From NCBI GenBank assembly GCA_935421135.1, contig OW285188.1:2067001-2131000 (forward strand): a DNA stretch of 64,000 nucleotides, given 5' to 3'. The notes below the pieces were generated by a model. That model did no database searches. It was not told where the DNA came from and was given only the letters and a program-made list of their open reading frames with translations. The translations under genes were made by a program, and so were the position numbers. Positions 60,490 to 64,000 of this stretch are shown here, piece by piece; position 1 is the first letter of the stretch, and each line of letters begins with the position of its first letter. This stretch comes from Bugulina stolonifera. Its lineage: Eukaryota; Bryozoa; Gymnolaemata; Cheilostomatida; Bugulidae.

Positions 60490-62790
60490 ATGGACTACAT
60501 CTACACAAAACCCTTTCTCAGAGATGTTGCGGTTCCGCCAGCCAACTTTGACATGTGGTCAATAGAGAGGAAGATGGCAATACTGATTGATGTACTCATT
60601 CCAGCTGTGCTCGTCCTTCTCTGGGTTCTCCCTAAACTTGTCTACAGAACTGATCACATCTGTGATGAAGATGATGAAATTGAAAATGTATGTAATCTCT
60701 AAACCCTTTGAGAGATGTTAGTAGAATGTAGGCTACTACAGTGTATATAAACACGGGTGGGGGGGGGGAGATAAATCCTCTTTATATCACCACATTCTAC
60801 AAGGTACTTTCTACTAATCTTGGAAACCCTTTGGTAAATTCAAAGAGCAAACCTCATCTGTGTGATTAGCTATAATAATAGTACTATTTAATCTCATATA
60901 TAGTCGGATAATGGTGTGATAAATTATTCTTACAGGGAGTGGTTAGTCAATACAAGCTCTGGGGATTCTGGGTCTGTGGTTTGGACTCTATACAGATAGT
61001 TGATGGTATAGTTACTATAAATAAACGGAGAGGGCGATTTTGCTGCTCAATTCAAGGTTTGGGTTATAATCACTTCTACCATATAATTATATTGTCAGTC
61101 TAGCTGTTATACTGTACGATATTTACAACATGAAAATCTACAGGTACATACTCTACATAATGCATTACTTCTCTTCCATTACAGTATGAAATTATTACAG
61201 AAATGTTGTCCACTGATAGGATAACAATTATTACAAGCAGAACTGAAATTAATTTTGCATCACAGCAATGTAGGTTACAACATATGCATATAGGCATAAA
61301 TATATGCATATAGTCCAAATTTCTATATCAATGGTCAATGTCATCTAGCCACTACTGTACTTACAGATCTCCAGTTTCCAGTGAGCTCTCTGGTAAACAT
61401 GGAGCTAAAGCGCAGGGGATATTGTTCCTACGGTATTCTATGGGCATTCCTAGTTGGCTGCTTCCTTGGAACATGGTTTCACTTCATCCCCTGCATATGG
61501 TGGACCTGTGATTGGGGCTACTTTGATGGGCAAGGTAGGCCCATATACATGTACATCTAGTTCATTCTAGTTTATTTTTGTGTGTGTTCAATAGTATGTG
61601 TGAGTATACGTACATGTAGGTCTATTTCCTTTCACTGCCAGACTCTGAGCTAATGGACATACCTTAGCTTAGCGTTATGGAAAAGGAAAAGAGATGACAA
61701 ATCCAATGCATATAACATAATAATATACGTGCTGTAGCACTATGTATATTGTATGTGCTGTGTATAGTATTTATAGTATGTAGCGCAATGTATGTTGCAA
61801 TTGGAATTTAACTAAAGAACCCTGGCTATGTTCAAATCATGAAGAATTCCACCTGACAATTCGACTGAATTATTCATCTTATAAAATACACACACATTGC
61901 TGGACACAAACAGCAATAGTTGACACTGCTGAATCAACATAGAGGGTAGTGGTGGTAGTGGTGGCAGTGGTGGTATTAGTAGTAGTGGTGGTAGTGGTGG
62001 TAGTGGTGGCAGTGGCGACAGTGGTGGTATTAGTAGTAGTGGTGGTAGTGGTGGTAGTGGTGGTAGTAGTAGTAGTGGTGGCAGTGGTGGTAGTGGTGGT
62101 AGTGGTGGCAGTGGTGGCAGTGGTGGTAGTGGTGGTAGTGGTAGTAGTAGTAGTAGTGGTGGCAGTGGTGGTAGTGGTGGCAGTGGTGGCAGTGGTGGCA
62201 GTGGTGGTAGTGGTGGCAGTGGTGGTAGTGGTGGTAGTAGTAGTAGTGGTGGCAGTGGTGGTAGTGGTGGCAGTGGTGGTAGTGGTGGCAGTGGTGGTAG
62301 TGGTGGTAGTAGTAGTAGTAGTGGTGGTAGTGGTGGTAGTGGTGGCAGTGGTGACAGTGGTGGCAGTGGTGGCAGTGGTGGTAGTGGTGGTAGTGGTGGT
62401 AGTAGTAGTAGTGGTAGTGGTAGCGGTAGCAGTGAGATAGAGAGTAGGTCACTCTGTTACCTAACGATTATATTCTCCATGTTGTTGTATATTGAAGGTG
62501 TACGTGGCGCCCTGTGGCTTGTAGCGTGGGGCATACTATTCTTTGCCTTGGTTCTATTCTACCCGGTAATAGAACTCGAAGTCACAGTTGGAACCGAGGC
62601 TGGACAGACCAAGTATCTTCTGGCTATAGGGTCAGGATCAGCAAGGAGTAACGAAGACGCTGTTGCCTGTTATGACCTTGAAACCTTGAAAAAGTGTATC
62701 TACAGGCCGACTAAGAGTTCACATGGGCATCAAGTGAGCATAGTTGAGGTTCCAAAGTACAAAAGTGAACCTGGGTACCAACTAACCTGA
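60490..62790 (+). CDS. Unrecognised three-pass membrane protein, paralogue B
   Basis: Same architecture as the gene at 56226. Exons are 60490-60687, 60936-61056, 61367-61534 and 62498-62790 (phases 0, 1, 1), giving 259 residues. It starts MDYIYTKPFLRDVAVPPANF, with TM1 in LIDVLIPAVLVLLWVLPKL. An acidic HICDEDDEIEN follows, then SQYKLWGFWVCGLDSIQIVD, CCSIQ, TM2 ending IPCIWWTCDWGYFDGQ, TM3 in LWLVAWGILFFALVLFYPVI, and CYDLETLKKCIYRPTKSS before a tail ending EPGYQLT and TGA. An in-frame open stretch extends 5' of the chosen ATG without another ATG. The third intron holds a large GGT-type triplet array. Function is unknown; the conserved aromatic and cysteine motifs suggest a folded membrane or junction protein, but that is only a guess. 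Confidence 0.8.
61943..62435. repeat. GGT/AGT/GGC triplet array in intron 3 of paralogue B
   Basis: About 160 triplets of GGTAGTGGTGGCAGTGGT type. In one plus frame they read as poly-Val with Ala; in another they would read Gly/Ser. The array ends about 60 bp before the acceptor of the last exon. Open frames of 140-163 codons on both strands are repeat artefacts. Confidence 0.93.
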
Positions 62791-63537
62791 TTGCATGGCT
62801 GTTGAGAGGTACAGCTGGTAGAATTACATCGTTATACGATATAGAATAGTAGGGTTGTTTCCATCCATAACTTACTCTCTTACTGTTAGTGTACCTAACT
62901 GTGTTCAGACTACTATACATTAATTGTTTCCAATGTTTCACTTCTTTGCAATGGTAAAGTAACTGAATTCAGTGGCACCAGTATATATTTGACTTGTCAA
63001 ATCAGAAGATATTGTTATAGTTTATTATCACAATGATTGCTTTTCATTTCTCATCTATAATATAAAAATTGCTGTAAAAATAAAAAATTGGAATTAATAC
63101 TACCTATGATGCATAGCGTCGTCACAGTATAATAATTTATAACATTATAGTCCTGTACATTATATTATATTATTATAATTTACTATAACATAAGTTGTCA
63201 CCACATACATGTACATGTAGGTAACCTTATGGTTTATTATGTTGACCCAATAGCGGGACAGTACATGTAAATGTATATAGTACTATTGTAAGTATTTCAT
63301 TGGTCATTTTCTGAGCAATGGTGAAGTATGATGTATGTAGTTCCATCAGATGGTGCACATCTACCAGTATTAGCTGAAAGATAGTTTCATGTAGCTAATA
63401 GATGTGATTTGGTTAGTGTGTACTATGTAATCCTTAGTGTGATGTAGTGTTTCACTACTGACCTTGCAGTATCCACATCCATGCAGGCATCACAGGATAT
63501 ATGCATAGAAGTGCACGTCTGCATAAAATCACTTCTG

Positions 63538-63813
63538 TTATTTAGGCAGTTTTGACACTCTCTGCAGGTGTTTGATATCTCCTACAGTTTGGTTTAGAAT
63601 AGCCTTCTTCTGCGCCTCCCAGTCAAGTTTGACGAGGAGCTTCTGCTGCATCAGCTCGTCTTCTGGATACGGACTGATGATCTGCAGCAGCTTCCTCTGC
63701 AGCTTCTGGGTGCAGTGCTCCTGGAAGAACTCCTTGTTTATCATAATACACTCGGCGCCATTGCTCACAAGACATAGACTTGGCTGATCCATTAGTACTA
63801 CATCAGCTAAACC
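63538..63813 (-). CDS. Last exon of a probable cyclic-nucleotide-binding-domain protein
   Basis: The exon runs from an acceptor (ACATTGCAG) after 63813 to TAA at 63538-63540, 91 codons. The start resembles the end of a cNMP-binding beta-roll (GLADVVLMDQPSLCLVSNGA, then ECIMINKEFFQEH). It is followed by a charged helical tail (SPYPEDELMQQKLLVKLDWE, AQKKAILNQTVGDIKHLQRV). This arrangement recalls the C-terminus of CNBD2-like proteins. The phosphate-binding cassette itself would be in the preceding exon, outside the window, so the assignment is tentative. The last part of the window (63814-64000) is intron. Confidence 0.5.
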   Translation of the reverse strand, partial: GLADVVLMDQPSLCLVSNGAECIMINKEFFQEHCTQKLQRKLLQIISPYPEDELMQQKLLVKLDWEAQKKAILNQTVGDIKHLQRVSKLPK

Positions 63814-64000
63814 CTGCAATGTGTACCATGTCTGTGATTGACTACTGTGCCACAATATAGAGAGTGGAGACGCTATAATATTATGCTAGAGCAGGGTGAA
63901 AGTGTGTGAAGGGTATCTGAATTAACTGCACATCTAGAGAGTACATTTATACTAATCTAGGTTTCATATAAATATATACCATAGAATATGTATTAGATCT

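Noticed and set aside
61949..62452. Poly-Val or His/Tyr-rich open frames
   Set aside because: Triplet array inside intron 3 of the second membrane-protein paralogue.
1..64000. CRISPR arrays or prokaryote-type operons
   Set aside because: All regular repeats are directly adjacent tandem units without unique spacers, and the genes are intron-split animal genes.

Overview
This window comes from an animal nuclear genome, very probably an invertebrate. Genes are split into many small exons with GT/AG introns. The recognisable proteins are typical metazoan ones: exocyst Exo70, an SLC38 amino-acid transporter and the metazoan glucose-sensing factor Mondo. The DNA between exons is AT-rich and crowded with minisatellites and small DNA transposons. 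I cannot fix the phylum from sequence alone; a sponge or other early-branching animal is a guess. There is no CRISPR array, operon or other prokaryotic feature.

Layout. (1) 399-6064, plus: the C-terminal eleven exons of EXOC7/Exo70; its N-terminus lies left of the window. (2) 6591-11964, minus, convergent with EXOC7: ten exons of an SLC38A11-like transporter. Two rival N-terminal exons lie upstream at 12743-12823 and 18942-19112. (3) 26447-46468, minus: a complete 16-exon Mondo (MLXIP/ChREBP) gene with every intron phase closing, giving 840 residues. (4) 46469-50590: gene-poor AT-rich DNA. (5) 50590-54545, plus: a CR1/Jockey-like LINE with a PHD-finger ORF1, an endonuclease ORF and a reverse-transcriptase ORF. 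(6) 56226-57715 and 60490-62790, plus: two tandem paralogues of a small three-pass membrane protein family that I do not recognise, each with four exons and identical intron phases. (7) 63538-63813, minus: the last exon of a probable cyclic-nucleotide-binding-domain protein that continues right of the window.

Mobile DNA. Two apparently identical 2,367-bp elements with 35-bp terminal inverted repeats and TTAA target duplications lie in opposite orientation at 19713-22079 and 32726-35092, bracketing the DNA-binding half of Mondo. Smaller elements can be typed from their target duplications: three Harbinger-like MITEs (TAA), one Mutator-like MITE (10 bp) and one hAT-like element (8 bp) inserted inside a minisatellite.

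The most unusual pattern is that many minisatellites are built from an exon's own 5' splice site. The last exonic bases plus the GT donor of the adjacent exon are the repeat unit. This occurs at several Mondo exons, at the SLC38 N-terminal exon and probably at EXOC7. It creates arrays of up to about fifteen decoy donors next to one functional donor, and at the four clearest sites using a decoy would bring in an early stop codon.
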